Counted from the first letter of the stretch, positions 44,789 to 55,663 are shown. The stretch is DNA of 64,000 nt from an uncultured Lutibacter sp. (GCF_947493565.1 NZ_CANLRG010000004.1:248001-312000); one strand, 5' to 3'. Numbers and translations: made by a program. The notes: a model not told the origin generated them from the letters alone.

Positions 44789-45577
44789 ATGAATGCAGAA
44801 AAAGTTGTTGAACATATCGTTTCCTGGCTAAAAGAATATGCAACAAAAGCAAAAGTTAATGGTTTTGTAATAGGAATTTCAGGAGGAATAGATTCAGCAG
44901 TAACTTCAACCTTATGTGCTAAAACTGGTTTTCCAACTCTTTGTGTAGAAATGCCAATTCATCAAGGAGAAAACCAAGTATTAAGAGGTAAAGAACATAT
45001 TAAACAATTAAAAAATAGGTTTAAAAATGTAACTTCAATTGAAGTAAATTTAACCTCTACATTTGAAGATTTTAAAAATGTAGTTCCTTCAATTAAAGAA
45101 ACAGCTACAGTTAATTTATCTTTAGCAAACACTAGAGCTCGTTTAAGAATGACAACTTTGTATTATTTTGCAGGCTTAAATGGCTATTTGGTAGCTGGAA
45201 CAGGTAATAAAGTAGAAGATTTTGGCGTTGGTTTTTTTACAAAATATGGTGATGGGGGTGTAGATTTAAGTCCAATAGCAGATTTAATGAAGTCTGAAGT
45301 ATATCAAATAGCTTCAATACTAAAAGTTCCTAAATCTATTCAAAAAGCAAAGCCAACTGATGGGTTATTTGGAGATAGCAGAACCGATGAAGATCAAATT
45401 GGAGCCACTTACGATGAATTAGAATGGGCTATGCAACAAGCAGAAAAAGGTAAAAAAATTAGTGATTTTAATGACAGAGAAAAAGAAGTTTTTACTATTT
45501 TCTCTAAAAGAAATATTGCAAATAAACATAAAATAAAGCCAATTCCTATTTGTGAAATTCCAAAAGCCTATAAGTAA
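44789..45577 (+). CDS. nadE: NAD synthetase (ammonia-dependent)
   Basis: 262 aa; amidates nicotinic acid adenine dinucleotide to NAD. PP-loop ISGGIDSAVTSTLCAKTG at residue 30, NTRARLRMTTLYYFAG, GTGNKVEDFGVGFFTKYGDGG and KPTDGLFGDSRTDEDQIGA (parts). No glutaminase domain, so ammonia is the nitrogen source. It is divergent from gldB. Confidence 0.95.
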   Translation: MNAEKVVEHIVSWLKEYATKAKVNGFVIGISGGIDSAVTSTLCAKTGFPTLCVEMPIHQGENQVLRGKEHIKQLKNRFKNVTSIEVNLTSTFEDFKNVVPSIKETATVNLSLANTRARLRMTTLYYFAGLNGYLVAGTGNKVEDFGVGFFTKYGDGGVDLSPIADLMKSEVYQIASILKVPKSIQKAKPTDGLFGDSRTDEDQIGATYDELEWAMQQAEKGKKISDFNDREKEVFTIFSKRNIANKHKIKPIPICEIPKAYK

Positions 45578-45868
45578 CTAAGGTTTTATTTATTGACTGA
45601 TAATAAAGTATCAGTTAAAGCTAATAAGTATATCATATAAAATTAATGATTACATTATATTTACTTTTTAAAAGAAATATAGAGAAACTTTTTATATTCT
45701 TACTTTAATCCTTTTCAATTAAGCACTAAAATATAAGTGTTATTGAATATATTGCATGAAATTGAATTATAGAAATTCATCATCCAATAACTAATCATTA
45801 GAATGAAACTTACTTTCAAAAAATTTAGTTGAGGTGAAAATTATATATGTTTTTAATGAAAATTAGAT
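45578..45868. other. Intergenic region, 291 bp, AT-rich
   Basis: I find no ORF of note, no TAnnTTTG with proper spacing and no known RNA. A weak 7-bp inverted repeat ACTGATA/TATCAGT (45596-45602 with 45609-45615) lies just past nadE without a U-run. The promoter of the downstream fusion gene should be here but I cannot place it. Confidence 0.6.
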
Positions 45869-48800
45869 ATGAATTATAAAGCCATAGAAATAACTACTGT
45901 AGAGGCCGAAAAATTACTACTTTCTCAATACAATATTGTTGGAAAAGCCAATAAACTCCCTGGTGAAATAGATGTTAATTTTAAGATTAAAACTGAAAAT
46001 GAAAATTATGTTCTAAAAATTTCTCCTCCAAATAAAAACAGTACTTATTTAGATTTTCAACAAAAACTATTACAATATCTTGAAAAACAAAACTCAAATT
46101 TAACTGTTCCTAAAGTACTACTCGATAAAAATAATTCTTCAATTTCAGAAATCACAGATAAAGCTGGTAATAAAAGAAAAGTTAGATTGTTAACATGGAT
46201 ATCGGGAAGAGTTTGGAGCAATGTAAATCCTCAATTAAATGATTTACGTTATAGCTTAGGAGAACAATGTGGACTAATTACATTAGCTTTAAATAATTTT
46301 ACACATCCTGAAATTCATAGAAAATTTGATTGGGATATTGCACAATCGCTTTGGACAAAACAACATATTAATTTATTTAATGAAGAAGAAAAAGAACTAA
46401 TTATTTATTTTCAACAGCAATTTGAAGCTGGTTTTAATTCTTATAAAAAACTAAGAAAATCAGTAGTTCATAATGATGCAAATGATAACAACATCATTGT
46501 TTCTTCTGAATTAATTCACCCTAAAGTAATTGCTATTATTGACTATGGAGATAGTATTCATACTCAAATTATAAATGATGTAGCTGTTGCATGTAGTTAT
46601 GCAATGATGAATCATAACGATCCTCTAGAAGCTGCTTTACCAATTGTAAAAGGTTATCATTCCAAATTTAATTTAAATCAAAATGAATTAAACCATTTAT
46701 ATTGCGCTATTGCTATGCGTTTGGTGATTTCCGTAACCAAATCTGCAATTAATAAAATTAAGCAACCAAACAATAAGTATCTGCAAATTAGTGAAAAACC
46801 TGCTTGGATTTTATTAAAAAAATGGCGTAAAATAAGTTTAGAATTTGCGTATTTTAGTTTTAGAAAAGCTTGTGGATTTAAAGCTCATCCTAATGAACAT
46901 AAATTTAAAAAATGGACAACCAAAACTAATTTCAACTTAACACAATTATTCCCTACTATTCATAAAAATGAAGTTAAATTATTAGACCTTAGCGTTTCAA
47001 GCAAATGGATTGGACATCATGAAGAATTTAACGATTTAGATTTATTTGAATTTAAAATTAACAAATTACAGTCTAAAAATCCTTCAAAAATTATAGCTGG
47101 GGGTTATTTAGAACCAAGGCCCTTATATACTTCAACTGCTTTTGACAAAATTGGAAATTATGGAAAAGAAAGCAGGACTATTCACTTAGGAATTGATTTT
47201 TGGTTGCCAAAAAACACTCCTGTACATGCTTTATTTGACAGTGAAGTTGTTGTTTCTTTCAATAATACTGGAAATAAATTATATGGAGGACTCCTAATTT
47301 TAAAACACACTTTTGATGAACTTGAATTTTTTACATTATATGGGCATTTAAGTGTTGAAAGTATTACCAACAACAACGTTGGAAAACATATTAAAAAAGG
47401 GGATTGTATTGGTTATTTAGGCAATCCAATAGAAAATGGCAATTGGGTTCCTCACCTTCACTTTCAGGTTATGTTATCTTTATTAGATTATAAAAATGAC
47501 TTTCCGGGGGTAGCATTTTACAATGAAATTGAGGTTTGGAAAAGCATCTGCCCAAACCCAAATCAGCTTTTTAAAATTTCTGAACTTCAACAAAAAAAAG
47601 ATATTTCAAATAAAGAGCTAATTTCTTATAGAAAAAAGCATTTAGGCAAAAGCCTAAGTCTTCAATACAAGCAACCTGTTAAAATGGTTAGAGGTTTTGG
47701 ACCATATTTAATGGATCCATTTGGAAAAAAATATTTAGACACTGTTAATAATGTTGCCCATGTAGGACATGAAAATTATAAGGTTGTAAAAGCTGGCACA
47801 GATCAAATGGCTTTACTTAATACCAATTCAAGATATCTTCATGAAAATATTAATGAATTAGCCAAAGAATTAATTGAAACACTTCCTAAAGAATTAAATG
47901 TTTTACATTTTGTTAATTCAGGAAGTGAAGCCAATGAACTAGCAATTAGAATGGTAAAAGCAGCTACAGGAGAACGCGATATTATTGCTTCAGAAGTTGG
48001 CTATCATGGAAACTCAAACATGTGTATTGATATTAGCTCTTACAAGTTTGATGGTAGCGGTGGAAATGGTGCTCCAGAAAACACTCATATTTTCCCACTT
48101 CCTGATGCTTTTAGAGGAAAATATAGAGGTGAAAATGCAGGTGCCAACTATGCTGAAGAAGTTAAAATATTAGTTAATCAAGTCCAACAAAAAGGAAGAA
48201 ACATAGGTGGATTTATAGTAGAGCCAATTATAAGTTGTGGAGGACAAATTGAATTACCGAGTGGTTTTTTAAAAAAATCTTACGAAATTATTAGAAACGC
48301 AGGAGGCATTTGCATTTCAGATGAAGTTCAAACAGGATGTGGTAGAATGGGAAAAACTTTTTGGGGATTTCAATTACATAATGTTGTTCCAGATATTGTT
48401 ACTATAGGAAAACCTTTGGGCAATGGACATCCTATTGCAGCAGTGGCTTGTACTCAAAAGGTTGCAGATAAATTTGCTAATGGTATGGAATACTTCAACA
48501 CCTTTGGAGGCAACCCAGTTTCTTGTGCAATTGGCACTGAAGTATTAAAAATAGTAAAAAAAGAAAAATTTCAAGAAAACGCACTTATAATTGGTGAATT
48601 TTTAAAAAGTGAATTAAAAAAATTAGCTCATAAATTTCCAATCATTGGAGAAGTCCGTGGACAAGGGTTATTCTTAGGAATTGAATTAGTTGATAGCAAA
48701 TTAACTCCTTTAAAAGAACAAACCAATTATTTAGCTAATAGAATGAAAGATCATCATATTTTAATGAGTGTAGATGGACCTGACCATAATGTTTTAAAAA

Positions 48801-48910
48801 TTAAGCCTCCGTTAATTTTTTCTAAAACTAATGCTAAAGAATTGATTTATTTTTTAAAAAAAATACTTTCAGAAGACTTTATGAATTCTTATAAAAAAGA
48901 TAAAAGCTAA
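45869..48910 (+). CDS. Fusion: APH-type kinase - M23 peptidase domain - class III aminotransferase (phospho-lyase type)
   Basis: 1013 aa. Residues 1-~340: aminoglycoside-phosphotransferase/hydroxylysine-kinase fold with VVHNDANDNNIIV (~200) and IIDYGDS. ~400-560: M23 metallopeptidase-like domain with HLGIDFWLPKNTPVHA (~438) and PHLHFQVM (~528), both metal motifs kept. ~590-1013: PLP class III enzyme with NSGSEANELAIRM, EVGYHGNS, DEVQTGCGRMG and the PLP lysine in TIGKPLGNGHP (~848). Kinase plus this aminotransferase branch suggests phosphorylation and elimination of an amino alcohol such as ethanolamine or hydroxylysine. No signal peptide, so why a peptidase fold is included is unclear. Confidence 0.87.
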   Translation: MNYKAIEITTVEAEKLLLSQYNIVGKANKLPGEIDVNFKIKTENENYVLKISPPNKNSTYLDFQQKLLQYLEKQNSNLTVPKVLLDKNNSSISEITDKAGNKRKVRLLTWISGRVWSNVNPQLNDLRYSLGEQCGLITLALNNFTHPEIHRKFDWDIAQSLWTKQHINLFNEEEKELIIYFQQQFEAGFNSYKKLRKSVVHNDANDNNIIVSSELIHPKVIAIIDYGDSIHTQIINDVAVACSYAMMNHNDPLEAALPIVKGYHSKFNLNQNELNHLYCAIAMRLVISVTKSAINKIKQPNNKYLQISEKPAWILLKKWRKISLEFAYFSFRKACGFKAHPNEHKFKKWTTKTNFNLTQLFPTIHKNEVKLLDLSVSSKWIGHHEEFNDLDLFEFKINKLQSKNPSKIIAGGYLEPRPLYTSTAFDKIGNYGKESRTIHLGIDFWLPKNTPVHALFDSEVVVSFNNTGNKLYGGLLILKHTFDELEFFTLYGHLSVESITNNNVGKHIKKGDCIGYLGNPIENGNWVPHLHFQVMLSLLDYKNDFPGVAFYNEIEVWKSICPNPNQLFKISELQQKKDISNKELISYRKKHLGKSLSLQYKQPVKMVRGFGPYLMDPFGKKYLDTVNNVAHVGHENYKVVKAGTDQMALLNTNSRYLHENINELAKELIETLPKELNVLHFVNSGSEANELAIRMVKAATGERDIIASEVGYHGNSNMCIDISSYKFDGSGGNGAPENTHIFPLPDAFRGKYRGENAGANYAEEVKILVNQVQQKGRNIGGFIVEPIISCGGQIELPSGFLKKSYEIIRNAGGICISDEVQTGCGRMGKTFWGFQLHNVVPDIVTIGKPLGNGHPIAAVACTQKVADKFANGMEYFNTFGGNPVSCAIGTEVLKIVKKEKFQENALIIGEFLKSELKKLAHKFPIIGEVRGQGLFLGIELVDSKLTPLKEQTNYLANRMKDHHILMSVDGPDHNVLKIKPPLIFSKTNAKELIYFLKKILSEDFMNSYKKDKS

Positions 48911-48925
48911 GTTAAATCTTACAGC

Positions 48926-48956
48926 ATAAAAAAGGAGCTTAATTAAGTTCCTTTTT
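48926..48956. terminator. Bidirectional terminator
   Basis: AAAAAGGAGCTTAA pairs with TTAAGTTCCTTTTT with one mismatch; A and T flanks serve the fusion gene and the convergent universal stress protein gene. Confidence 0.8.
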
Positions 48957-48976
48957 ATGTTTTTTAAAATAGTTTT

Positions 48977-49807
48977 TTACAACTTAAAAGTAACCACTGG
49001 CAACTTTGCATGATTGGCTAAATCTTCACCTATACTTCCATTAAATAAATGAGCTAAACCTCTCCTACCATGGGTATTTAATAAAATAACATCAGCATCT
49101 ATTACTTTTGAAAAGTTCAAAATACCTGCTTCAATAGAAATATCATTATAAATATTAAGCGTATAATCTCCTAAATCAAATTCATTAATAAATGCTCTTA
49201 TAGCATCACTAGATTCTTTAGTTGTTTCAAAATTATGAATCGTATTAATCTTTAATAAATGTAAACGCGCATTAAATAAGCTTGCAAAATTTAATATTTT
49301 TTGAAAAGCAACTCTATTTGCATATTTAAAATTGGATGCAAATACAATATTCTCAATTTTAAAATTTGAAATTTCTTTTTTTACCACAAGTACAGGAACT
49401 TCAGAATTTCTAACCACTTTTTCAGTGTTAGAGCCAACAAGCATTTCTTCCAATCCTGATGTTCCTTGAGATCCCATCACAATTAAATCGGCCTCTTTCT
49501 TTTTACTTTCATCAATAATCCCATCAAAAGCTTTATGAAATTGAACAGAATCTTCCACTTCTAAACCTTCAAAAAAAGGAAGCTTCATAAAGTCTTGAAA
49601 TTTTTCATGCGCTCTTTTCAAAAATAATAATGCGGTTGGTGTATTGTTAGATGAACCATAACTTGCCGGATCAATAACTCCTGTAGGCAGTTCTAACATA
49701 TGTAGTAAATAAATCTTTGAGTTTGTTAATTTAGCAATATCTGCAGCCACTTTAGCTGCATACTCTGCTTGCACAGAAAAATCAATAGGGACAAGTATAT
49801 TTCTCAT
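48977..49807 (-). CDS. Tandem universal stress protein (UspA family)
   Basis: 276 aa with two Usp domains. First: ILVPIDFSVQAEYAAKVAADIA and the nucleotide loop VMGSQGTSGLEEMLVGSNTEKV (part), ATP-binding type GxxG(9)GS/T. Second: degenerate first strand (ENIVFASNFKYANR) and LLNTHGRRGLAHLFNGSIGEDL. Such proteins help survival in stress or starvation; the partner process is not apparent. Divergent from rimP. Confidence 0.9.
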   Translation of the reverse strand: MRNILVPIDFSVQAEYAAKVAADIAKLTNSKIYLLHMLELPTGVIDPASYGSSNNTPTALLFLKRAHEKFQDFMKLPFFEGLEVEDSVQFHKAFDGIIDESKKKEADLIVMGSQGTSGLEEMLVGSNTEKVVRNSEVPVLVVKKEISNFKIENIVFASNFKYANRVAFQKILNFASLFNARLHLLKINTIHNFETTKESSDAIRAFINEFDLGDYTLNIYNDISIEAGILNFSKVIDADVILLNTHGRRGLAHLFNGSIGEDLANHAKLPVVTFKL

Positions 49808-49901
49808 AAATTTTTGTTGAATCGAATGTTATGGTTAGTGTAAAGTTAATAATTTTAAATTAAAAAGAAGAATGATTTTTTATCATTTCAAAAATTGTTA
49901 C

Positions 49902-49909
49902 TATATTTG
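49902..49909 (+). promoter_or_regulatory. -7 element of rimP-nusA-infB
   Basis: TATATTTG, full match to TAnnTTTG; start expected near 49916, giving a leader of about 55 nt that contains the hairpin at 49936-49963. Confidence 0.65.
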
Positions 49910-49935
49910 CAGCGAATTATTACAGAATAGAGGAA

Positions 49936-49963
49936 GGAGGGGACGTAAAGTCCCCTCTTTTTA
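49936..49963 (+). terminator. Terminator-like hairpin in the rimP-nusA-infB leader
   Basis: GAGGGGAC (49937-49944) pairs with GTCCCCTC (49950-49957) around GTAAA, followed by five Ts: an intrinsic terminator by every visual criterion, placed after the promoter and 8 nt before the rimP ATG. It most likely acts as an attenuator; it could also hide the G-rich region near the start. Leader attenuators before rimP have been proposed in other bacteria. Confidence 0.75.
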
Positions 49964-49970
49964 TACAAAG

Positions 49971-50435
49971 ATGGATAGAGAAAAAATTACAAATCTGGTA
50001 AATGAAGCAATTAAAGAAAATCCAGAACTTTTTTTAATAGAATTAAAATTCTTACCAGATAATAAAATTTATGTTGAAGTAGACGGTGACCATGGAATAC
50101 CGCTACAAGAATGTATAAGAATTAGTAGAGGAGTTGAGCATAATTTAGACAGAGAAGAAGAAGATTTTTCTTTAGAAGTTACGTCACCAGATGTTTCACA
50201 TCCTCTAAAAGTCAACAGGCAGTACATTAAAAATATAAATCGTATTTTACAGGTAAAACTAAAAAATACAACCACTATTGAAGGCACTTTAACAGAAGTT
50301 CTAAATGATGATATAACTTTAGAATGGAAAGCTAGAGAACCTAAACCAATAGGAAAAGGCAAAATTACTGTTGCCAAAAAAGCAACAATACCATTTGCAG
50401 ACATTATAGAGGCAAAAGTGAAAATAATATTTTAA
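49971..50435 (+). CDS. rimP: Ribosome maturation factor RimP
   Basis: 154 aa factor for 30S subunit maturation. ENPELFLIELKFLPDNKIYVEVDGDHGI, CIRISRGVEHNLDREEEDFSLEVTSPDVSHPL (parts) are family blocks. The longer frame from 49872 would run through promoter and hairpin, so the ATG at 49971 is correct. First gene of the conserved rimP-nusA-infB operon; 13 bp to nusA. Confidence 0.94.
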   Translation: MDREKITNLVNEAIKENPELFLIELKFLPDNKIYVEVDGDHGIPLQECIRISRGVEHNLDREEEDFSLEVTSPDVSHPLKVNRQYIKNINRILQVKLKNTTTIEGTLTEVLNDDITLEWKAREPKPIGKGKITVAKKATIPFADIIEAKVKIIF

Positions 50436-50448
50436 TTAATAAGGATGC

Positions 50449-51708
50449 ATGGAAAATTTAGCATTAATTGAGTCGTTTTCAGAATTTAAAGGTGATAAAA
50501 ATATAGATAGAGTTACTTTAATGTCAATTCTTGAAGAAGTATTTAGAGCTGCTTTAAAAAGAAAGTTTGGATCAGATGATAACTTCGATATTATTATTAA
50601 TCCAGACAAAGGCGATTTAGAAATTTGGCGTAACAGAGTTGTTGTTGCCGATGGAATGTCCGAAGATGATAATGAAGAAATTGAACTTTCAGAAGCAAGA
50701 AAAATTGAACCAGATTTTGAAATTGGTGAAGATGTTTCTGAAGAAGTTAAATTAATTGATTTAGGTAGAAGAGCAATTTTAGCATTGCGTCAAAACTTAA
50801 TATCGAAAATTCATGAACATGACAGCACCAATACTTTTAAACAATTTAAAGATTTAGAAGGAGATATTTATAGTGCCGAGGTACATCACATTCGTCATAA
50901 TGCAATTATTTTATTAGATGATGAAGGAAATGAAATTGTATTACCTAAAAGCGAACAAATTCGTTCAGATTATTTTAGAAAAGGAGAATCTGTACGAGGT
51001 ATTATAAAATCTGTTGAATTGCGTGGAAACAAACCTGTAATTATCTTATCAAGAACTTCCCCTCAATTTTTAGAAAAGTTATTTGAACAAGAAATTCCAG
51101 AGGTATTTGACGGCTTAATTACTATAGAAGGAGTTGCAAGAATCCCTGGTGAAAAAGCTAAAGTAGCTGTAGATTCATACGATGATAGAATAGATCCTGT
51201 TGGAGCTTGTGTAGGTATGAAAGGCTCTCGTATCCACGGAATTGTACGTGAACTAGGTAATGAAAATATAGATGTTATCAATTTCACCAAAAACACACAA
51301 CTTTACATTGCACGTGCTTTAAGTCCTGCCAAAGTCGTTTCTATGAAAATTCATGAAGAAGAAGGTAGAGAAGATGGCAAAAAAGGAAGAGTTGATGTAT
51401 TTTTACAACCTGAAGAAGTTTCAAAAGCCATTGGTAAAAATGGTGTTAACATCCGTTTGGCTTCACAATTAACTGGCTATGAACTTGATGTGCAAAGAGA
51501 AGGAGTTGAAACTGAAGATGATGTAGAATTAACTGAATTCTCTGATGAAATAGAAACTTGGGTAATCCAAGAATTCAAAAAAATTGGTTTAGATACTGCT
51601 AGAAGCGTACTTGAAAAAGATGTATCTGAGCTTTTAAGTAGAACTGATTTAGAAGAAGAAACAATTTTAGAAGTTCAAAAAATATTAAGATCAGAATTTG
51701 AAGACTAA
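50449..51708 (+). CDS. nusA: Transcription termination/antitermination factor NusA
   Basis: 419 aa. N-terminal RNA-polymerase-binding domain ([17 protein letters not shown]), S1 domain ([23 protein letters not shown], part), two KH domains ([22 protein letters not shown] and [21 protein letters not shown], parts) and a short C-terminal acidic region. It modulates pausing and hairpin termination, so it could feed back on the hairpin in its own operon leader. Confidence 0.96.
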   Translation: MENLALIESFSEFKGDKNIDRVTLMSILEEVFRAALKRKFGSDDNFDIIINPDKGDLEIWRNRVVVADGMSEDDNEEIELSEARKIEPDFEIGEDVSEEVKLIDLGRRAILALRQNLISKIHEHDSTNTFKQFKDLEGDIYSAEVHHIRHNAIILLDDEGNEIVLPKSEQIRSDYFRKGESVRGIIKSVELRGNKPVIILSRTSPQFLEKLFEQEIPEVFDGLITIEGVARIPGEKAKVAVDSYDDRIDPVGACVGMKGSRIHGIVRELGNENIDVINFTKNTQLYIARALSPAKVVSMKIHEEEGREDGKKGRVDVFLQPEEVSKAIGKNGVNIRLASQLTGYELDVQREGVETEDDVELTEFSDEIETWVIQEFKKIGLDTARSVLEKDVSELLSRTDLEEETILEVQKILRSEFED

Positions 51709-51746
51709 TCAAATTTCTAAAAACAAATAGGCTAAAAATAAATTAT

Positions 51747-54584
51747 ATGGCTGACAACAAAACATTGAGACTAAACAAAGTATTACGAGAATTAAACATT
51801 TCGTTAGATAGAGCTGTTGAGCACTTAGCAAATCACGGATTTGAGATTGAAGCTAGACCAACAACAAAAATATCTGGTGAAGAATATGAAATACTATTGG
51901 ATGGTTTTCAAACTGATAGAAGTAAAAAAGCGGCATCTAAAGAAGTAAGCGAAGAAAAGCGCAAAGAAAAAGAAGCGCTCAGAATTGCTCTTGAAGAAAA
52001 GTTAGAAAAACAGCGTCTTGAAGAAGAAGCTAAAAAAGTTGTTGTCAAAGCTAAAGCTGAAAAACTAGAAGTTAAAACTGTTGGTAAAATTGAAATTGAA
52101 CCAAAAAAAGAAGAAGTTGAAACTCCTAAAGCTGCTGAAGAAAAAATAGAACCAACTCCTAAGGTTGAGGTTAAAGAGGTTAAAAAAGAAGAGCCTAAAG
52201 AAATAAAAAAGGTAGAAGAAAAACCAATTGAAGAGAAAAAACAACCAGAAAAGGTAAAAGAAGTTGAAGCAGCTATAGAAAAACCAAAAAAGAATGAACC
52301 TGTTATTTCTCAAAAAAAGGAAAAACCATTAGTTAAAAAAGAAGAAAAACATAAAAAAACTGAGGAGCAAGAACCTGAAACAACAACTCCTCAAACTATA
52401 GAAACACAATACAAAAAATTATCAGGTCCTAAAATTACAGGTAAAACAATTGATTTAAAACAATTTGAAAGACCTAAAAAGAAAAAAGCTGAGCCTACAG
52501 CGGCAAAAAAAGAATCAACTGCTGATGCTAATAAAAAGAAACGTAGAAGAATAAAAAAATCTCCTACATCTCCTAACGATAGAAAATCTGGAACTTCTAA
52601 CAATAGAGGGACTCAACAACAAAGAGGAGCTCAACAAAGAGGAACTAGAAAACCTATTATTAAAGAAGAACCTTCAGAAGCTGAAGTACAAAAACAAGTA
52701 CGTGAAACCTTAGAAAAATTACAGGGTAAATCTAAAAAAGGTAAAGGAGCAAAATATAGAAGAGATAAAAGAGATCTACATCGTCAACAAACTGAAATTG
52801 ATCAGGAAATACAAGCAGCAGAAAGCAAAATACTTAAAGTTACAGAATTTGTAACTGTAAGTGAAATTGCAACTATGATGGATATTCCTGTAACCAACAT
52901 TATTTCAACCTGTATGACGTTAGGAATGATGGTTACTATGAATCAGCGTTTAGATGCTGAAACATTAACAATTGTTGCTGAAGAGTTTGGTTATACCGTA
53001 GATTTTGTTGGAGCTGAAGTTGAAGAAGCAATTGAGGAACATATAGATACAGAAGATGAATTAGAACCAAGAGCTCCAATTATTACAGTAATGGGACACG
53101 TGGATCACGGTAAAACATCTTTATTAGATTATATTCGTGAAGAAAATGTAATTGCAGGTGAATCTGGTGGAATTACCCAGCATATTGGTGCTTATGGAGT
53201 TCAATTAAAAAACGGTCAAAAAATTGCGTTTTTAGATACACCTGGTCACGAAGCCTTTACAGCTATGCGTGCTCGTGGAGCGCAAGTAACCGATTTAGTG
53301 ATTATTGTTATTGCCGCTGATGATGATGTTATGCCGCAAACTAAAGAAGCAATCAGTCATGCCCAAGCAGCTGGTGTTCCTATCGTTTTTGCAATTAACA
53401 AAATTGATAAGCCAAACTCTAACCCTGATAAAATTAAAGAACAACTTTCAGCAATGAATTTACTTGTTGAAGATTGGGGTGGAAAAATACAATCACAAAA
53501 TATTTCAGCTAAAACAGGTGAAGGTGTTGATGATTTACTTGAGAAAGTGTTGTTAGAAGCTGAAATGTTAGATTTAAAAGCTAACCCAAATAAAAATGCA
53601 GTTGGAACCGTAGTTGAAGCCTTATTAGATAAAGGTCGTGGATATGTTTCTACCATTTTAGTTCAAGAAGGAACATTAAAAATTGGAGATTATATCTTGG
53701 CTGGGAAACATAGTGGTAAAGTAAAAGCTATGTTTGATGAACGTGCAAACAACATGAAAGAAGCAGGTCCTTCAACTCCAGTATCTATATTAGGATTGGA
53801 TGGCGCGCCGCAAGCAGGAGATAAGTTTAATGTATTTGAAGATGAAAAAGAAGCAAAACAAATTGCTGCTAAACGTTCTCAATTACAACGTGAACAATCG
53901 GTAAGAACTCAACGTCATATTACTTTAGATGAAATAGGACGAAGAATTGCACTTGGTGACTTTAAAGAATTAAATATTATTTTAAAAGGTGATGTGGATG
54001 GTTCTGTAGAAGCATTAACAGATTCTTTCCAAAAACTATCTACCAACGAAATTCAAGTCAACATTATCCATAAAGGTGTTGGTGCCATTACAGAATCTGA
54101 TGTATTATTAGCTTCTGCCTCTGATGCAATTATTGTTGGATTTAATGTTAGACCATCAGGAAACGCAAGAGTTTTAGCTGAAAATGAAGAAATTGATGTT
54201 AGAACTTATTCAATTATCTATGATGCTATTAACGATTTACGTGATGCAATGGAAGGTATGTTATCGGCAGAAATTAAAGAAGAAGTTACTGGAAATGTTG
54301 AAATTAGAGAAGTTTATAAAATTTCGAAAGTAGGTAATATTGCTGGTTGTATGGTTACTAGTGGAAAAATTTATAGAAATTCTAAAATTAGAGTTATCAG
54401 AGATAGTGTAGTTATCCATTCTGGTGAATTAACCTCTTTAAAACGATTTAAAGATGATGTAAAAGAAGTTGCTAAAGGATACGATTGTGGACTTCAAATT
54501 AAAAACTTTAACAATATAGAAATTGGTGATGTTATTGAAGCTTACCAAGAAGTTGAAGTTAAAAAGAAACTTAAAAGAAATTAA
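51747..54584 (+). CDS. infB: Translation initiation factor IF-2
   Basis: 945 aa. IF2_N helix ([21 protein letters not shown]), a long Lys/Glu-rich low-complexity linker (~65-330), then the GTPase from ~445 ([37 protein letters not shown]) and the C-terminal fMet-tRNA-binding barrels. It places initiator tRNA on the 30S subunit. The last gene of the operon, ended by a terminator that reaches into rlmN. Confidence 0.97.
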   Translation: MADNKTLRLNKVLRELNISLDRAVEHLANHGFEIEARPTTKISGEEYEILLDGFQTDRSKKAASKEVSEEKRKEKEALRIALEEKLEKQRLEEEAKKVVVKAKAEKLEVKTVGKIEIEPKKEEVETPKAAEEKIEPTPKVEVKEVKKEEPKEIKKVEEKPIEEKKQPEKVKEVEAAIEKPKKNEPVISQKKEKPLVKKEEKHKKTEEQEPETTTPQTIETQYKKLSGPKITGKTIDLKQFERPKKKKAEPTAAKKESTADANKKKRRRIKKSPTSPNDRKSGTSNNRGTQQQRGAQQRGTRKPIIKEEPSEAEVQKQVRETLEKLQGKSKKGKGAKYRRDKRDLHRQQTEIDQEIQAAESKILKVTEFVTVSEIATMMDIPVTNIISTCMTLGMMVTMNQRLDAETLTIVAEEFGYTVDFVGAEVEEAIEEHIDTEDELEPRAPIITVMGHVDHGKTSLLDYIREENVIAGESGGITQHIGAYGVQLKNGQKIAFLDTPGHEAFTAMRARGAQVTDLVIIVIAADDDVMPQTKEAISHAQAAGVPIVFAINKIDKPNSNPDKIKEQLSAMNLLVEDWGGKIQSQNISAKTGEGVDDLLEKVLLEAEMLDLKANPNKNAVGTVVEALLDKGRGYVSTILVQEGTLKIGDYILAGKHSGKVKAMFDERANNMKEAGPSTPVSILGLDGAPQAGDKFNVFEDEKEAKQIAAKRSQLQREQSVRTQRHITLDEIGRRIALGDFKELNIILKGDVDGSVEALTDSFQKLSTNEIQVNIIHKGVGAITESDVLLASASDAIIVGFNVRPSGNARVLAENEEIDVRTYSIIYDAINDLRDAMEGMLSAEIKEEVTGNVEIREVYKISKVGNIAGCMVTSGKIYRNSKIRVIRDSVVIHSGELTSLKRFKDDVKEVAKGYDCGLQIKNFNNIEIGDVIEAYQEVEVKKKLKRN

Positions 54585-54600
54585 TTATTTCTTTATAACA

Positions 54601-54634
54601 TAAAAAAGCTAGATAAAATTATCTAGCTTTTTTT
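54601..54634. terminator. Terminator after infB, overlapping the 3' end of rlmN
   Basis: AAAAAAGCTAGATAA pairs with TTATCTAGCTTTTTT around a tiny loop. On the minus strand the last codons of rlmN (Lys-Lys-Ser-stop) form one arm, so one hairpin serves both convergent genes. Confidence 0.85.
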
Positions 54635-55663
54635 ATTTGCTAATTGTCCACAAGCTGCATCAATATCTTTTCCCCTACTTCGCCTAACATTTACAATAAT
54701 ATCATTCATTTCTAAAATGCTAATATAATCGGTTATTGCTTGAGGGTTTGCCTGTTGAAAATCTCCATCATCTATAGGATTGTATTCTATTAAATTTACT
54801 TTACAAGGCACATATTTACAAAACTTTACTAAAGCGTTAATTGCTTCTTTAGTATCGTTAATTCCATTCCAAACCACATATTCATAAGTTACTCTACTTC
54901 CAGTTTTAGCATACCAATATGCTAACGATTCTTTTAAATCATTTAAAGGAAAAGCTTTACTAAAAGGCATAATTTTAGAACGTACCTCATCAATTGCTGA
55001 ATGCAATGAAACAGCCAAATTGAATTTCACTTCATCATCCGCTAATTTTTTTATCATTTTAGGAATTCCTGAAGTTGAAACTGTAATGCGTTTTGGTGAC
55101 ATACCCAATCCTTCTTCTGAAGTTATCTTTTCAATAGCCTTTAGTACATTATTATAGTTCATTAAAGGTTCTCCCATTCCCATAAAAACAATGTTAGAGA
55201 GTTTATGGTTGTGGTACAATAAACTTTCTTGATTTATTGCAGAAACTTGATCAAAAATTTCATCTGCGTTTAAGTTTCTCATTTTCTTTAAACGAGCGGT
55301 TGCGCAAAAATTGCAATCTAAACTGCATCCAACCTGACTAGAAACACAAGCTGTGGTTCTATTTTCTGTAGGAATTAATACAGATTCTACTATTAAACCA
55401 TCATGCAATCTCACCGCATTTTTAACAGTTCCATCAGAACTTCGCTGCATTTGATCTACTTTTATATGGTTGATTACAAAATTATTTTCTAACATTTGAC
55501 GTGTTTCTTTTGAAATATTTGTCATATCTTCAAAAGAATGTGCACTTTTACTCCACAACCATTCATAAACCTGATTCCCTCTAAAAGCTTTATCACCATG
55601 TTCAACAAAAAAATCTCTTAATTGTTCTTTGGTTAAAGCTCGTATGTCTTTTTTTTCAATCAT
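54623..55663 (-). CDS. rlmN: 23S rRNA/tRNA adenine-C2 methyltransferase RlmN
   Basis: 346 aa radical-SAM enzyme methylating A2503 of 23S rRNA and A37 of some tRNAs. N-terminal helical domain (LTKEQLRDFFVEHGDKAFRGNQVYEWLW, part), SSQVGCSLDCNFCATARLKKMRN with the cluster cysteines (~112-119), GMGEPLMNYNNV, SLHSAIDEVRSKIMP, and the methyl-carrying Cys near 339 in DAACGQLANKK. Start at the ATG at 55663. Confidence 0.96.
   Translation of the reverse strand: MIEKKDIRALTKEQLRDFFVEHGDKAFRGNQVYEWLWSKSAHSFEDMTNISKETRQMLENNFVINHIKVDQMQRSSDGTVKNAVRLHDGLIVESVLIPTENRTTACVSSQVGCSLDCNFCATARLKKMRNLNADEIFDQVSAINQESLLYHNHKLSNIVFMGMGEPLMNYNNVLKAIEKITSEEGLGMSPKRITVSTSGIPKMIKKLADDEVKFNLAVSLHSAIDEVRSKIMPFSKAFPLNDLKESLAYWYAKTGSRVTYEYVVWNGINDTKEAINALVKFCKYVPCKVNLIEYNPIDDGDFQQANPQAITDYISILEMNDIIVNVRRSRGKDIDAACGQLANKKS

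Noticed and set aside
45578-45868. Possible small gene or RNA between nadE and the triple fusion
   Set aside because: No ORF with coding-like composition, no riboswitch-like conserved blocks and no clear promoter.
52065-52313. Phe/Asn-rich minus-strand ORF
   Set aside because: Shadow of the Lys/Glu-rich linker of infB.
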